A program made the position numbers and the translations under genes. Below are positions 1 to 8,887 of a stretch of DNA of 64,000 nt, in pieces. The notes under the pieces were generated by a model that worked only from the letters and a program-made list of their open reading frames with translations, was not told the DNA's origin and made no database searches. Position 1 is the first letter of the stretch; every line of letters starts with the position of its first letter. The stretch covers positions 486,362 through 550,361 of the forward strand of contig NZ_LMLP01000021.1 in the NCBI RefSeq assembly GCF_001421965.1, in the 5' to 3' direction. Source of the DNA: Sphingomonas sp. Leaf67 (GTDB taxonomy: Bacteria > Pseudomonadota > Alphaproteobacteria > Sphingomonadales > Sphingomonadaceae).

Positions 1-1
1 C

Positions 2-376
2 GACCGGGGGGCGACGATCCTGTTCTCGACCCACGTCATGGCGCACGCCGAACGGCTGTGCGACCGGCTGTGCATCATCGCCGGCGGCAAGCGCCGGTTC
101 GAAGGGACGGTCGACGATGCCCGCGCGATGTTGCCGATGAAGGCGCATTATGTGCCCCATCACCCCGCGCCCGGCATCGCCGCGCTGTTGCCGGACGATG
201 CGCACGAAGAACGCGGCGGGTGGCGCTTCACCCTGCCGGCTGACGGGATCGAGGGGATATTGGTGCGGCTGATCGACGCGGGCTATGGCATAGCGGGGCT
301 GTCGATCGAACGACCGGGGCTGCACGACGCCTTCGTCCGGATCGTCGGCGAAGCCGATGCGGAGCGGGCCGCATGA
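2..376 (+). CDS. ABC transporter ATP-binding protein, C-terminal part (5' end outside window)
   Basis: This is the C-terminal end of a nucleotide-binding subunit; the Walker A, signature and Walker B motifs lie upstream of the window. The visible part opens just before the switch histidine (ILFSTHVMAHAERLCDR), the H-loop of ABC ATPases. It ends with a roughly 90-residue extension like that of drug or sodium export ATPases (CcmA/NatA type). The stop overlaps the ATG of the permease by 4 bases, so the two are translationally coupled and should form one ABC-2 exporter. The substrate cannot be read from the sequence. Confidence 0.9.
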   Translation, partial: DRGATILFSTHVMAHAERLCDRLCIIAGGKRRFEGTVDDARAMLPMKAHYVPHHPAPGIAALLPDDAHEERGGWRFTLPADGIEGILVRLIDAGYGIAGLSIERPGLHDAFVRIVGEADAERAA

Positions 377-1590
377 GCCGGCTGATCCGTCAGACGCTGA
401 CCATCGCCCGCCGCGACTTTATCGCCACGGTGATGACGCCGATGTTCCTCGTCTTCCTGCTCGCCCCGCTGCTGTTCGGCAGTTTCGGCGCGATCGGCGG
501 CATCGGCGCGGCAACGGTGGGCAAGAGCGCGGAGGACAAGGTTCGCATCTACGCCATCGCCACGCCTGCCGACGCCCGGCGACTGCGCGCCGCCGACGCG
601 CTGATCCGCCCCGGCATCCCGCGCGAGAGCGGCCCGCCTGCGCTGGCGATCGTCGCGCCGGACGCCAACCCGGCGGTTCAGGCCCGCGCGCTGCTGTCCG
701 ATCCCGATGTCGACGTGCCGGCCGTATTGTACGGCCCGCTCGACCGGCCGCAGCTGATCCATGCCAGCCTGGTTTCGACGACCGCCCCCTATCTGGCGGG
801 GCTGGCCGAACAGGCGGTGCGCGATCGACGCGCCAACCTCGGCGATGCGCGTCTGTCGACGCCGGTATTCACCCGGATCGAGCGCGACAGCACGTCGCTC
901 GGCGGCAAGAAAGCCGCCGGATTCTTCGCGGTCGTGACCCTGTTCGTCGTCACGCTGATGCTGGCCGGACAGGCGGTCGGCACCATGGCAGAGGAGCGAT
1001 CGAACAAGGTGATCGAGGTGCTGGCCGCCGCCGTCCCGCTCGAATCGGTGTTCCTCGGCAAGCTGCTCGGCATGTTCGGCGTGGCGGTGCTGTTCCTCGC
1101 CTTCTGGGCCGCCGTCGGCGCCAATATCGGCAGGTTGCTGCCCCCCCAGCTGGTCGCCGGCTTGACCGACATCGCCCCCGCCATCGGTTTTCCGGGCTTC
1201 CTGCTGCTCTACATCCTGTATTTCGCCATGGCCTATATGCTGCTCGGCTCGGTGTTCCTGACCGTCGGCGCGCAGGCATCGACCCCGCGCGAAATCCAGA
1301 TGCTGACGCTGCCGATCACGATCTTTCAGATGGCGATGTTCGGCTTCGCATTCGCCGCGATCAGTCGGCCGGGCAGCTGGATCGCGCTCGCCGCCGAAGT
1401 CTTCCCGTTCAGCAGCCCCTTCGCCATGGCCGCCCGCGCCGCGACCAGCGGCGAATGGTGGCCGCACATCGCCGCGCTGGCGTGGCAATTGCTGTGGGTG
1501 GCGATCACGATCGTGATCGGCGCGCGACTGTTCCGGCGCGGCGTGCTGCAATCGGCAGGGCCGAAGTTCCGATGGTTCAAGCGGGGGTAG
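373..1590 (+). CDS. ABC-2 type transporter permease (NatB-like)
   Basis: This 405-residue inner-membrane protein is the partner of the preceding ATPase. One membrane segment lies near the N-terminus (about 20-45), followed by a large extracytoplasmic domain of about 130 residues. A cluster of five membrane segments then fills residues 180-390. The MAEERSNKVIEVL stretch just after the second membrane segment is typical of NatB/YhaP-like ABC-2 permeases. The ATG is nested in the stop of the ATPase gene. The cargo is unknown; sodium, drugs and lipids are all handled by this family. Confidence 0.9.
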   Translation: MSRLIRQTLTIARRDFIATVMTPMFLVFLLAPLLFGSFGAIGGIGAATVGKSAEDKVRIYAIATPADARRLRAADALIRPGIPRESGPPALAIVAPDANPAVQARALLSDPDVDVPAVLYGPLDRPQLIHASLVSTTAPYLAGLAEQAVRDRRANLGDARLSTPVFTRIERDSTSLGGKKAAGFFAVVTLFVVTLMLAGQAVGTMAEERSNKVIEVLAAAVPLESVFLGKLLGMFGVAVLFLAFWAAVGANIGRLLPPQLVAGLTDIAPAIGFPGFLLLYILYFAMAYMLLGSVFLTVGAQASTPREIQMLTLPITIFQMAMFGFAFAAISRPGSWIALAAEVFPFSSPFAMAARAATSGEWWPHIAALAWQLLWVAITIVIGARLFRRGVLQSAGPKFRWFKRG

Positions 1591-1726
1591 TGGACGGCCG
1601 GTGACGCCCGCCAGCATTCATGTATCGGATTGACGCATTCAGCGGGTATCCGGAACGTCCGCATTCTGAGGTGATGCATTACCTGTGTTTTGCGTCGCTA
1701 ACTTGGAAAATTGGTAAGAAGCGGCC

Positions 1727-2236
1727 GTGGCCGTGCCGGCCCGAACACGTCATATCTGCCTCATGATCAATACCCGCAATGGCGCTGCTCGGCTACTCGG
1801 CTTCATCCCCGATCAGACGTTGCCATCTGCATCCCTCTGCGAACTGACAGGCGACACAGCAAAGACAAGCGTAGGTGTTTTCTCCTCCGGATTAGAGCGC
1901 CGGGTAGCTGATGCGTGGCTTCAACCGGCAGCCGATCTTACTTGTGCTCAATGTCGTATGCTGGTTGGCCAACGCTTGGGATTGCGATGGCTGGCCCGCC
2001 CGGTGACGATCTTCGTCAAACGGCATCCGCTAGCCGAGTGCGACCTCTACTCCGGAGACCTGACCGTCATCGCCCTCGTGGTTTGGCGCGATCTTGCGAC
2101 CTACGCGCCAAACGCCACACGCCGGATGCTCGCGCAGGATTATGAATGGCTGCGACGTGAAGCTGACGACGACCGATGGGCGGGCAGTATTCTGAAGCAG
2201 GCGGTTGTGGCGCTCGACGACGCGTCGGGCGGATAA
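1727..2236 (+). CDS. Orphan CdiI-like immunity protein (contact-dependent growth inhibition)
   Basis: A 169-residue soluble protein from GTG 1727; an in-frame ATG at 1763 would give 157 residues. The central stretch (about 75-110: LTCAQCRMLVGQRLGL, then NPLAEGD-like HPLAECDLYSGDL) resembles, from memory, the conserved core of bacterial proteins annotated as contact-dependent growth inhibition immunity proteins. No CdiA/CdiB or Rhs toxin gene is nearby, so if correct it is an orphan immunity gene. Base composition is visibly less GC-rich than the neighbours, which fits recent acquisition. The family assignment rests on motif resemblance only. Confidence 0.55.
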   Translation: MAVPARTRHICLMINTRNGAARLLGFIPDQTLPSASLCELTGDTAKTSVGVFSSGLERRVADAWLQPAADLTCAQCRMLVGQRLGLRWLARPVTIFVKRHPLAECDLYSGDLTVIALVVWRDLATYAPNATRRMLAQDYEWLRREADDDRWAGSILKQAVVALDDASGG

Positions 2237-2322
2237 GCGAGCGCTATTGAGCGTAAAAAAACCCGACCGCTTTAGGCAGTTGCGCTGATGCAAAACTCTG
2301 ATTTTGCCTCAGCGGCAGCCAG

Positions 2323-3045
2323 CTACTTCGTCACCAGTGTCACGATCGACAGCCCCGGCGGCATGGGCACGCGCCCCAGCAGATGCCGCTCTAGCCGGAA
2401 GATCGCCTCGAACGCGGTGTTCAGAACCTTGGGCGGCGGCGAATCGTCGCTGTCGTCCTTGCCGCGAATCTTGCCCGCGACCCGCGCGGCGACGGCAGCC
2501 GGAAACAGCAGCGAGTTGAAATAGCGCAGGCCTTCATGCTTCAGGCCCGCGTCGGCGATCGCCTTGGCCAGCGTGCGCTTGGAATAGCGGCGGTGGTGGT
2601 GGTTCACCACGTCGTGCGCGCTCCACATCCATTGATGCGCGGGCACCGTGACCAGAATCTTGCCGCCGGGTGCCAGCCGATCGGCCATGCCGCGAAATGT
2701 CGCGACATCGTCCTCGATATGCTCGACCACGTCGAGCACTGCGATCATGTCGTATTGCGCGCTGACCCCGGCAAGCGTCGGCAGCGGTGCGGTGCCGACC
2801 GGCTTGCCCAGCCGCTCGCTGGCGATTGCGCGGGCCGCCGGGTCGATCTCGATCGCGTCGACCGTGCCGAACCCGGCCAGCATCGGCAGGTTATGCCCCG
2901 TGCCGCACCCGATTTCGAGGATGCGCGCGCCCGGCCGCAGCCCGGCATAGCGTTCGACATAGTCGGCCAGGATCTCGCGCCGCGCGCGATACCACCAATG
3001 CGTCGAGTCGTGCGCCGCCATGCGGTCGTAAACGATGCGGTCCAT
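2323..3045 (-). CDS. Class I SAM-dependent methyltransferase
   Basis: A 240-residue soluble methyltransferase. SAM-binding motif I (ILEIGCGTGHNLPML) is at about 41-55, the acidic end of strand 2 (VDAIEID) follows, and motif II (DMIAVLDVVEHIEDD) lies near 100-114. The N-terminal DSTHWWYRARREI is typical of methyltransferases found in polysaccharide and polyprenol-sugar clusters. The ATG is 1 base from the stop of the GtrA gene, so the two are co-transcribed. The substrate is unknown; a lipid-linked sugar or an acyl group is plausible from context. Confidence 0.85.
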   Translation of the reverse strand: MDRIVYDRMAAHDSTHWWYRARREILADYVERYAGLRPGARILEIGCGTGHNLPMLAGFGTVDAIEIDPAARAIASERLGKPVGTAPLPTLAGVSAQYDMIAVLDVVEHIEDDVATFRGMADRLAPGGKILVTVPAHQWMWSAHDVVNHHHRRYSKRTLAKAIADAGLKHEGLRYFNSLLFPAAVAARVAGKIRGKDDSDDSPPPKVLNTAFEAIFRLERHLLGRVPMPPGLSIVTLVTK

Positions 3046-3046
3046 C

Positions 3047-3478
3047 TTATCCGAATACCCATGAACGATTGAGCGCGAAGGTAGCGAAGGGCGTGACCAG
3101 CACCGCCGGAACCAACGGCACCCAGTGCGCCATGCCCGCCAGATCGACCAGCCCGAACGTGAACAGGCCGTTCAGCACCATGCCGAACCCCTGCACCGCC
3201 AGGAACTTCATCGGCTGTTCGGCACCGCCCGACCGTGTGCCATGGTCGCGGAAGCTCCATCGGCCATGCGCGATCCAGCCAAAGGCGGCGGCAACAACGA
3301 ACGCGGGTACGACTGCCACGAACGCATAGCCGGTCGGCAGAATGTAAGAGACGAGCGGCAGATACACGATCGCATAGATCACCGTCGACAGCCCGCCGAC
3401 GATGCCGAACCGGATCAATTGGCCCAGCACCCCGTCCGGTATCAGTCGTTCGATCCGCGCGATCACCCGCGTGCCCAC
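3047..3478 (-). CDS. GtrA family membrane protein
   Basis: A 143-residue protein with four predicted membrane segments (about 15-35, 42-62, 82-102, 112-135). GtrA proteins are thought to flip or present polyprenyl-phosphate-linked sugars for surface glycosylation. The open frame runs further upstream, but the homologous part begins at the GTG at 3478 (MGTRVIARIERLIPDGVLGQLIRF). The methyltransferase follows after 1 base, and a GT-C-like membrane protein is transcribed divergently 94 bases away. The three look like a small glycolipid or glycan decoration cluster. Confidence 0.8.
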   Translation of the reverse strand: MGTRVIARIERLIPDGVLGQLIRFGIVGGLSTVIYAIVYLPLVSYILPTGYAFVAVVPAFVVAAAFGWIAHGRWSFRDHGTRSGGAEQPMKFLAVQGFGMVLNGLFTFGLVDLAGMAHWVPLVPAVLVTPFATFALNRSWVFG

Positions 3479-3572
3479 CCTTGTCCTTTGCGCGCCATCC
3501 GATACAGCGCCGCTGTTGCCACCATGGCTGGACTGCCGCCGTAGATCGCGGCGGGCGCGGGGGAAAGTAGTT

Positions 3573-5408
3573 TTGACCAGGCTTCCATCCACGGGCCATT
3601 TCCTCGACCGGCACTGGCTGCGCTGGCTGCTGCTTGCCTGGGTGGTGATGGCGGCATGGTTCCTGTGGCAACGGTGGAACGCGGTCCACTGGCTGGCGCT
3701 GTCCGATACCGACGACAATATGCGGCTGATGCAGGTCCGCGCATGGATGGGCGGGCAAGGCTGGTACGATCTGCGCCAATACCGGCTGAACCCGCCGAAC
3801 GGTCTCGATATCCACTGGTCGCGGCTGGTCGACCTGCCGATCGCCGGGCTGATCCTGTTGTTCAAACCCATTGCCGGGCCGGTCTGGGCCGAAAAGCTGG
3901 CGGTCGGCATCGCGCCGCTGCTGCCGATGGGGGTCGCGCTGATCGCCCTGTCGGTGACGGTGCGGCGGCTGGTCGCGCCGGTCGCATGGCCGCTGGCGGT
4001 GCTGTTCCTGCTCGGCTGTTCGTCGACGCTGCTGATGTTCATGCCCGAACGCATCGACCATCATGGCTGGCAGCTTGCCTGTCTCGCGTGGACCGTCGCC
4101 GGCATCGCCGATCGCAAACAGGGCCGCGGCGGCATGGTCGTCGGCCTGTCCTCGGCCGCGTCGCTGACCATCGGTCTCGAACTCCTGCCCTATTGCGCGA
4201 TGGCCGGCGCGATCGTCGCCTTGCGCTGGGTGTGGGACCGGGCGGAGGCGCGGCGGCTGACCGTCTACGGCGCGACGCTGGCCGGCGCGAGCGCGATCGG
4301 TTTCGTCGCTTTTGCCTCCAACGCCAATTACGCGATGCGCTGCGACGCGCTGACACCGGTCTGGCTGTCGGCGGTGGTCGCGGGCGGCGCGCTGCTGGTG
4401 CTGATCGCCCGGATCGGACCGAAGACGTGGCCGCTGCGCCTGATCCTGACGCTGATCGCGGGCGGCGCGCTCGCCGGTGCGTTCGCGACGCTGTTCCCGC
4501 AGTGCCTCGCGCGTCCCGAAGGCGTGTCGGAGGAACTGGCGCGCACGTGGCTGAACAATGTCCGTGAGGCGAAACCGCTCTACACCATGCCCGGCCGCAC
4601 CATCCTGCTGATCGTGACCGGACCGATCATCGGCCTGCTCGGTGCGATCTTCGCCACATGGCGCGCGCGGCGCTCGGCCGATTTCGTCGGCTGGGCGGTC
4701 GTGACGCTGTTCACGACCTTCGCGGTGGCGATGCTGTTCTGGCAGATCCGCTCGGGGCCGGCCGCACAGTTGCTGGCGATTCCCGGAACGGTGGCGCTCG
4801 CATGGGTGGTCGTGCCGTGGCTGCTGTCGCGCGAGCACGCGGCGGTGCGGGTGCTCGGCACGGCGGCGGTGATCTCGCTGCTCCTGCTCGGCAACCTGTT
4901 CGTCGATCAGGTCAGCAAGCTGCTGTCGATGCTGCCCGACAGCGGCCTGACCAGCCATGTCCGCATCAAGCCGCAGGACGCCCGCACGAAACAGATACTG
5001 CGCGCCGGTGCCCGTTGCGGCAGCCTGCCCGCGTTGCAGGCGCTGAACCGCCTGCCCCCCGCGGTGATGTTCACCCATGTCGATCTGGGGCCGCGCCTGA
5101 TCGTCGCGACCCATCATGACGGCATCACCGGCCCCTATCACCGCAACGGCGATGCGATCCTCGACGTACACCACGCGTTTCAGGGCGACCCGGACAATTT
5201 CCGCACCATCGCCCGCCGCCATGGCGCGACCTATCTGCTCACCTGCCCCAACATGGCCGAAACCACCGTCTATCGCGCGCGGTCGCCGGGCGGCTTCTAC
5301 GATCTGCTCGCCCATAACAAGGTGCCCGGCTGGCTGATCCCGGTCGCCCTGCCCAAGGGGTCGCCGCTCCGGCTGTGGCGGATCGATTATAGCGGGATGG
5401 CGCGGTAG
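3573..5408 (+). CDS. Polytopic membrane protein, GT-C glycosyltransferase-like
   Basis: A 611-residue membrane protein with roughly a dozen hydrophobic segments and a soluble C-terminal domain of about 130 residues. The loop after the first membrane segment carries DTDDNMRLMQVR and then a HWSRLVDLP motif; acidic residues in the first extracytoplasmic loop are the catalytic hallmark of GT-C enzymes such as oligosaccharyl- and arabinosyltransferases. The frame extends upstream, but TTG 3573 follows a GGGAAAG ribosome-binding site at 3561-3567, leaves the divergent GtrA start free, and begins just before the first helix. The donor and acceptor are not known. Confidence 0.65.
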   Translation: MTRLPSTGHFLDRHWLRWLLLAWVVMAAWFLWQRWNAVHWLALSDTDDNMRLMQVRAWMGGQGWYDLRQYRLNPPNGLDIHWSRLVDLPIAGLILLFKPIAGPVWAEKLAVGIAPLLPMGVALIALSVTVRRLVAPVAWPLAVLFLLGCSSTLLMFMPERIDHHGWQLACLAWTVAGIADRKQGRGGMVVGLSSAASLTIGLELLPYCAMAGAIVALRWVWDRAEARRLTVYGATLAGASAIGFVAFASNANYAMRCDALTPVWLSAVVAGGALLVLIARIGPKTWPLRLILTLIAGGALAGAFATLFPQCLARPEGVSEELARTWLNNVREAKPLYTMPGRTILLIVTGPIIGLLGAIFATWRARRSADFVGWAVVTLFTTFAVAMLFWQIRSGPAAQLLAIPGTVALAWVVVPWLLSREHAAVRVLGTAAVISLLLLGNLFVDQVSKLLSMLPDSGLTSHVRIKPQDARTKQILRAGARCGSLPALQALNRLPPAVMFTHVDLGPRLIVATHHDGITGPYHRNGDAILDVHHAFQGDPDNFRTIARRHGATYLLTCPNMAETTVYRARSPGGFYDLLAHNKVPGWLIPVALPKGSPLRLWRIDYSGMAR

Positions 5409-5604
5409 GCTCGCCGAAGCGCGAAGGTCGGCATCAATACGAAACCTTACGGTGCGCCCGCACAGGCGGTGGCTACGTGCCAAGCAAGACGATGGCCCGC
5501 ACCTCTAACCAGGGGACACGAGAAATGCCGCCGTCGCAAATCCGGCGAAGGTCGGGGACGATTGCGTTGAGTCGCCGTTGCTGCCCACGATCCCGAAACG
5601 CAAA

Positions 5605-5633
5605 ACGCCCGCCCCCTTGCCGGGGACGGGCGT
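5605..5633 (-). terminator. Intrinsic terminator of the small exported protein gene
   Basis: ACGCCCG and CGGGCGT (with further CCCC/GGGG pairing) form a GC stem. On the minus strand it is followed by TTTGCGTTTC. It lies 25 bases beyond the stop of the 97-residue exported protein. Confidence 0.7.
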
Positions 5634-5657
5634 CGCGGACCGTGGAGGCCGGATCGC

Positions 5658-5951
5658 TTAGCGGGCAGCGACCTGCTGCGCCGGCGACAGCGGCTTGGCG
5701 ATGCGGAAGCGGACCGGACGGCCACCGACTTCGCCCGACACGTTGCGGTCGCGCACTTCGAGGCGGAACGGCTCGCCGCTGGTCAGGACGGTACCCGACA
5801 GAACCGTCGCGCCATTGTCGGCAACGCTGCGGGTATAGTCGAACTTGTAGCCGTCACGCTCGATCTCGTTCGCCGAGGCGAGCGTCGGGATCAGCATGCC
5901 CGCTGCGACGAGGGCGACACGAAAGGCGGCGGCGGCGGCAAAGCTGCGCAT
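5658..5951 (-). CDS. Small exported hypothetical protein
   Basis: A 97-residue protein with a signal peptide (residues 1-27, cleavage after ALASA in TLASANEIE). The mature part is about 70 residues, basic and strand-rich (YKFDYTRSV, GATVLSGTV, RLEVRDRNVSGEVGGRPVRF), with no cysteine or known catalytic motif. It is probably periplasmic. It is monocistronic, with its own terminator downstream and a 124-base upstream region with palindromic sequence. I do not recognise the family. Confidence 0.75.
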   Translation of the reverse strand: MRSFAAAAAFRVALVAAGMLIPTLASANEIERDGYKFDYTRSVADNGATVLSGTVLTSGEPFRLEVRDRNVSGEVGGRPVRFRIAKPLSPAQQVAAR

Positions 5952-6075
5952 GATGTTTCTCCGGCTGGTTGGGATGGACGCTCGTGCGTCGTTTCGTTGC
6001 CAGAGATGTGCATGTTGCAGCGCGATATCGCAACTGCACAGGTTCTTACCGCAATTGCAGAAAACGAAATCGGAA

Positions 6076-6459
6076 TTAGGGCAGGAACCGGTTCACCACG
6101 TCGCGCGCCAGGCGCGCCGGGCGTTTCGTCGCGGCGTCGAGCGAGCACCACGTGCTCTGCACCTCGACCAGTACCTCCTCGCCGCGCTTGATCAGCGTCG
6201 AGAAATAGGCGCGAACCCCCTCGACCCGCTCCGCCATCACCGTCGCGACGATCGTGTCGTCGAGGAAGGCGGGCCGGCGATAGGTGATCTCGTGGCGCAG
6301 CGCGACCCACAGATGCTTCGCCACCGCTTCGGCCGGCGCGACCCGTTCCCAATAGGCGACGACCGCGTCCTGCACCCAGGACAGGTACACCGCGTTGTTG
6401 ACGTGTCCCATATGATCGATGTCGCCCGGCGCGACGGCAAGCGGATGCTGATGTGCCAT
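6076..6459 (-). CDS. Acyl-CoA thioesterase, 4HBT hotdog fold
   Basis: A 127-residue single-hotdog thioesterase. DIDHMGHVNNAVYLSW at about 13-28 carries the Asp of the 4-hydroxybenzoyl-CoA thioesterase family, and the rest follows its usual helix-strand order. The open frame extends 59 codons upstream, but ATG 6459 is where homology begins. It lies downstream of cobS on the same strand with a 192-base gap. The substrate chain length cannot be read from the sequence. Confidence 0.85.
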   Translation of the reverse strand: MAHQHPLAVAPGDIDHMGHVNNAVYLSWVQDAVVAYWERVAPAEAVAKHLWVALRHEITYRRPAFLDDTIVATVMAERVEGVRAYFSTLIKRGEEVLVEVQSTWCSLDAATKRPARLARDVVNRFLP

Positions 6460-6651
6460 GGAAAAACGGTGGCCCCTGCTGACATGCGAGTCAATGAGAC
6501 TCACGCCGGACCGAGTGACGGCATGGACCATTCGGCCACGGTTCCCAAAAACGCTCCCGCGCCGGCCGGGCCGCTGCAAAAGTCCCCGCCAGCGTACCCG
6601 GTTGGTGCGTGAGACGCTCGCAGACGTCTCACGCACCGCGCTACGACGAGG

Positions 6652-7650
6652 TTACGCCTTCGCCACCACGCTCTCCGGCAGATCCTTGCCGAACACCCGC
6701 TGATAATATTCGGCGACCAGCGCCCGCTCCGCCTCGTCGCATTTGTTCAGGAACGACAACCGGAACGCGAAACCGACATCGCCGAAGATCAGCGCGTTCT
6801 GTGCCCATGTAATCACGGTACGCGGACTCATGACGGTCGAGATATCGCCATTGACGAATCCGCGCCGGGTCATGTCGGCGACGCGCACCATCTTTTCGAC
6901 CGCGTCCTTGCCGCCGACCTTGTCATATTCGCCCGACTTGGCGAGCACGATCCGCGCTTCGGTGGCGGCGGGCAGGTAGTTCAGGGTGACGACGATGTTC
7001 CACCGGTCCATCTGCCCCTGATTGATCTGCTGCGTACCGTGATACAGCCCCGACGTATCGCCCAGCCCCACGGTATTCGCGGTCGCGAACAGGCGGAAAT
7101 ACGGGTTGGGCCGGATCACGCGGTTCTGGTCGAGCAGCGTCAGCTTGCCCTCGGTCTCCAGCACGCGCTGGATCACGAACATCACATCGGGGCGACCGGC
7201 GTCATATTCGTCGAACACCAGCGCGGTCGGCGTCTGGAGCGCCCATGGCAGCAACCCTTCGCGGAATTCGGTGATCTGCTGCCCGTCCTTCAGCACGATC
7301 GCGTCGCGCCCGATCAGGTCGATGCGACTGATATGCGCGTCGAGGTTGATGCGGATGCACGGCCAGTTCAGCCGCGCCGCGACCTGTTCGATATGCGTCG
7401 ACTTGCCGGTGCCGTGATAGCCCTGCACCATCACCCGCCGGTTGTGCGCAAAGCCTGCGAGAATCGCCAGCGTCGTGTCGGGATCGAACACATAGGCGGG
7501 ATCGGCATCGGGCACGCGTTCGTCGGCCACCGAAAAGGCGGGTACTTCCAGATCGCTGTCGATGCCGAACAGGTCGCGCGCCTTCACCATCCGGTCGGGG
7601 GCGCTCAGGATCGTCGTTGCGGCTTCGGGCTGGGTATCGGTAGTGGTCAT
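6652..7650 (-). CDS. cobS: Cobaltochelatase CobS subunit
   Basis: A 332-residue AAA+ ATPase. Walker A is GYHGTGKST (77-85), Walker B is LVFDEYD (about 143-149), and sensor 1 is FATANTVG near 190. The N-terminal [15 protein letters not shown] is characteristic of CobS. With CobT and CobN it drives ATP-dependent cobalt insertion into hydrogenobyrinic diamide in aerobic cobalamin synthesis; some alphaproteobacteria keep CobS/CobT for other roles. No cobT is found on either side here. In related genomes a DnaJ-like gene directly precedes cobS; here it is 4.5 kb away. Confidence 0.93.
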   Translation of the reverse strand: MTTTDTQPEAATTILSAPDRMVKARDLFGIDSDLEVPAFSVADERVPDADPAYVFDPDTTLAILAGFAHNRRVMVQGYHGTGKSTHIEQVAARLNWPCIRINLDAHISRIDLIGRDAIVLKDGQQITEFREGLLPWALQTPTALVFDEYDAGRPDVMFVIQRVLETEGKLTLLDQNRVIRPNPYFRLFATANTVGLGDTSGLYHGTQQINQGQMDRWNIVVTLNYLPAATEARIVLAKSGEYDKVGGKDAVEKMVRVADMTRRGFVNGDISTVMSPRTVITWAQNALIFGDVGFAFRLSFLNKCDEAERALVAEYYQRVFGKDLPESVVAKA

Positions 7651-7717
7651 GCGGGCCTTTCGCGGGTCGGCGCACCGGCGGGAGCGTCGCGGCGTCCTTT
7701 AGGACGATCGGGGTCGC

Positions 7718-8392
7718 CTACTCAACCTTTGGCGGCAGGCGGAACAGGGTCGTGAACCGTTCGGCAATCGCCCGGTTCCCCTCGACCACGATTGCGTCCG
7801 CCGCCGCCAGCGGTCGTCCGCCATAGACGACCGGCAGGAACGCGGACGGCGCGCCCGACAGCGTCGCATTCACCGCCGCCGTCGCCGCGCCGCGCCGGAC
7901 GTGCAGCGCGCCATCGGCCAGGGTAGCAACATAGGCATCCTCGCCGAACCGGAACGCGACCGTCGCCCGCCAATCCCCCGCCCGCTCCGCCACCAGCAGC
8001 ATTTTCAGCGACAGCAACAGCGATACCGCCGAGAACGGCAGCGTCGGGTCGTGCGTCGGCGACCGCAGCGCCCATTTCGCCAGCGCCAGCACCACCGGCT
8101 CACTCTCATACCCCCAGCGCGTCAGTTCATATACCTGCACGTTGGCAGGCGGCGGCAGCCGGTGGCGATGGACGATCCCCGCCGCCTCCAGCCCCGCCAG
8201 CCGCTGCGTCAGCACATTGGCGCTGATCCCCGGCAACCCGGTGCGCAACTCGCCGAAACGGCGCGGCCCCAGCAACAATTCGCGCATCAGCAATAGCGCC
8301 CATCGCTCACCGACATATTCCATGCCCAGCGCCGCACCACAGGCATCGTCGTAGCGTCGCTTGTCGGTCTTGGTTACTTTTTCTAACTCCAT
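7718..8392 (-). CDS. HxlR family transcriptional regulator with C-terminal SCP2-like domain
   Basis: A 224-residue regulator. Residues 10-105 form the HxlR winged helix (CGAALGMEYVGERWALLLMRELLLGPRRFGELR, then a DNA-reading helix around SANVLTQRLAGLEAAGIV). The remaining 110 residues resemble the sterol-carrier-like C-terminal domain of longer HxlR proteins, possibly a ligand sensor. The frame extends upstream, but ATG 8392 fits the family N-terminus. It is divergent from the VOC/GST cassette with 69 bases between, and is its likely regulator. Confidence 0.85.
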   Translation of the reverse strand: MELEKVTKTDKRRYDDACGAALGMEYVGERWALLLMRELLLGPRRFGELRTGLPGISANVLTQRLAGLEAAGIVHRHRLPPPANVQVYELTRWGYESEPVVLALAKWALRSPTHDPTLPFSAVSLLLSLKMLLVAERAGDWRATVAFRFGEDAYVATLADGALHVRRGAATAAVNATLSGAPSAFLPVVYGGRPLAAADAIVVEGNRAIAERFTTLFRLPPKVE

Positions 8393-8461
8393 CGTTGCAA
8401 TTTCTAACCCACGGGCGCACCCAAGACAAACAGTGATTCGCTGGTCCGGGGAGAGGGTGCC

Positions 8462-8887
8462 ATGCCGAAGATGATTTTCGTGAACCTCGCAGTGGCCGAT
8501 GTGCCTGCGGCGACCCGTTTTTACGAAGCGATCGGGTTCGTGAAGGACGACCGTTTCTCGAACGATCGCGGATCGGGCATGACGTGGTCGGAAACCATCC
8601 ACGTCATGCTGCTCGACCGCGACTTCTACGCGACCTTCACCCCCAAGCGGATCATCGACGCGAAGACCGAAAGCGGCGTGCTGCTGGCATTGTCGTTCGA
8701 CGATCGCGCCGCCGTCGATGCGATCACCGAAGCCGCGCTGACGGCGGGGGCACGCGAACTGCATGATCCCGAGGACGAAGGCTTCATGTACAGCCGCGCG
8801 TTCGAGGATCTCGACGGCCATGGCTGGGGTCCGTTCACCATGGACATGGCCGCCGCCGAGGCGGTCCATGCCGATGGTGCGGCGTGA
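8462..8887 (+). CDS. VOC (glyoxalase/bleomycin resistance-like) protein
   Basis: A 141-residue single-module vicinal-oxygen-chelate protein. It has the usual MIFVNLAVADVPAATRFYEAIGF opening (split here only for description) and a C-terminal FEDLDGHGWGPF strand. It belongs to the subgroup often annotated as lactoylglutathione lyase-like. It is the first gene of a six-gene plus-strand operon in which each stop overlaps the next start by 4 bases. A role in detoxifying an electrophilic small molecule is inferred from the glutathione transferase that follows. Confidence 0.85.
   Translation: MPKMIFVNLAVADVPAATRFYEAIGFVKDDRFSNDRGSGMTWSETIHVMLLDRDFYATFTPKRIIDAKTESGVLLALSFDDRAAVDAITEAALTAGARELHDPEDEGFMYSRAFEDLDGHGWGPFTMDMAAAEAVHADGAA

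Noticed and set aside
2745..5483. A 912-codon minus-strand open frame
   Set aside because: It is antisense to the GT-C-like gene and out of frame with GtrA and the methyltransferase.
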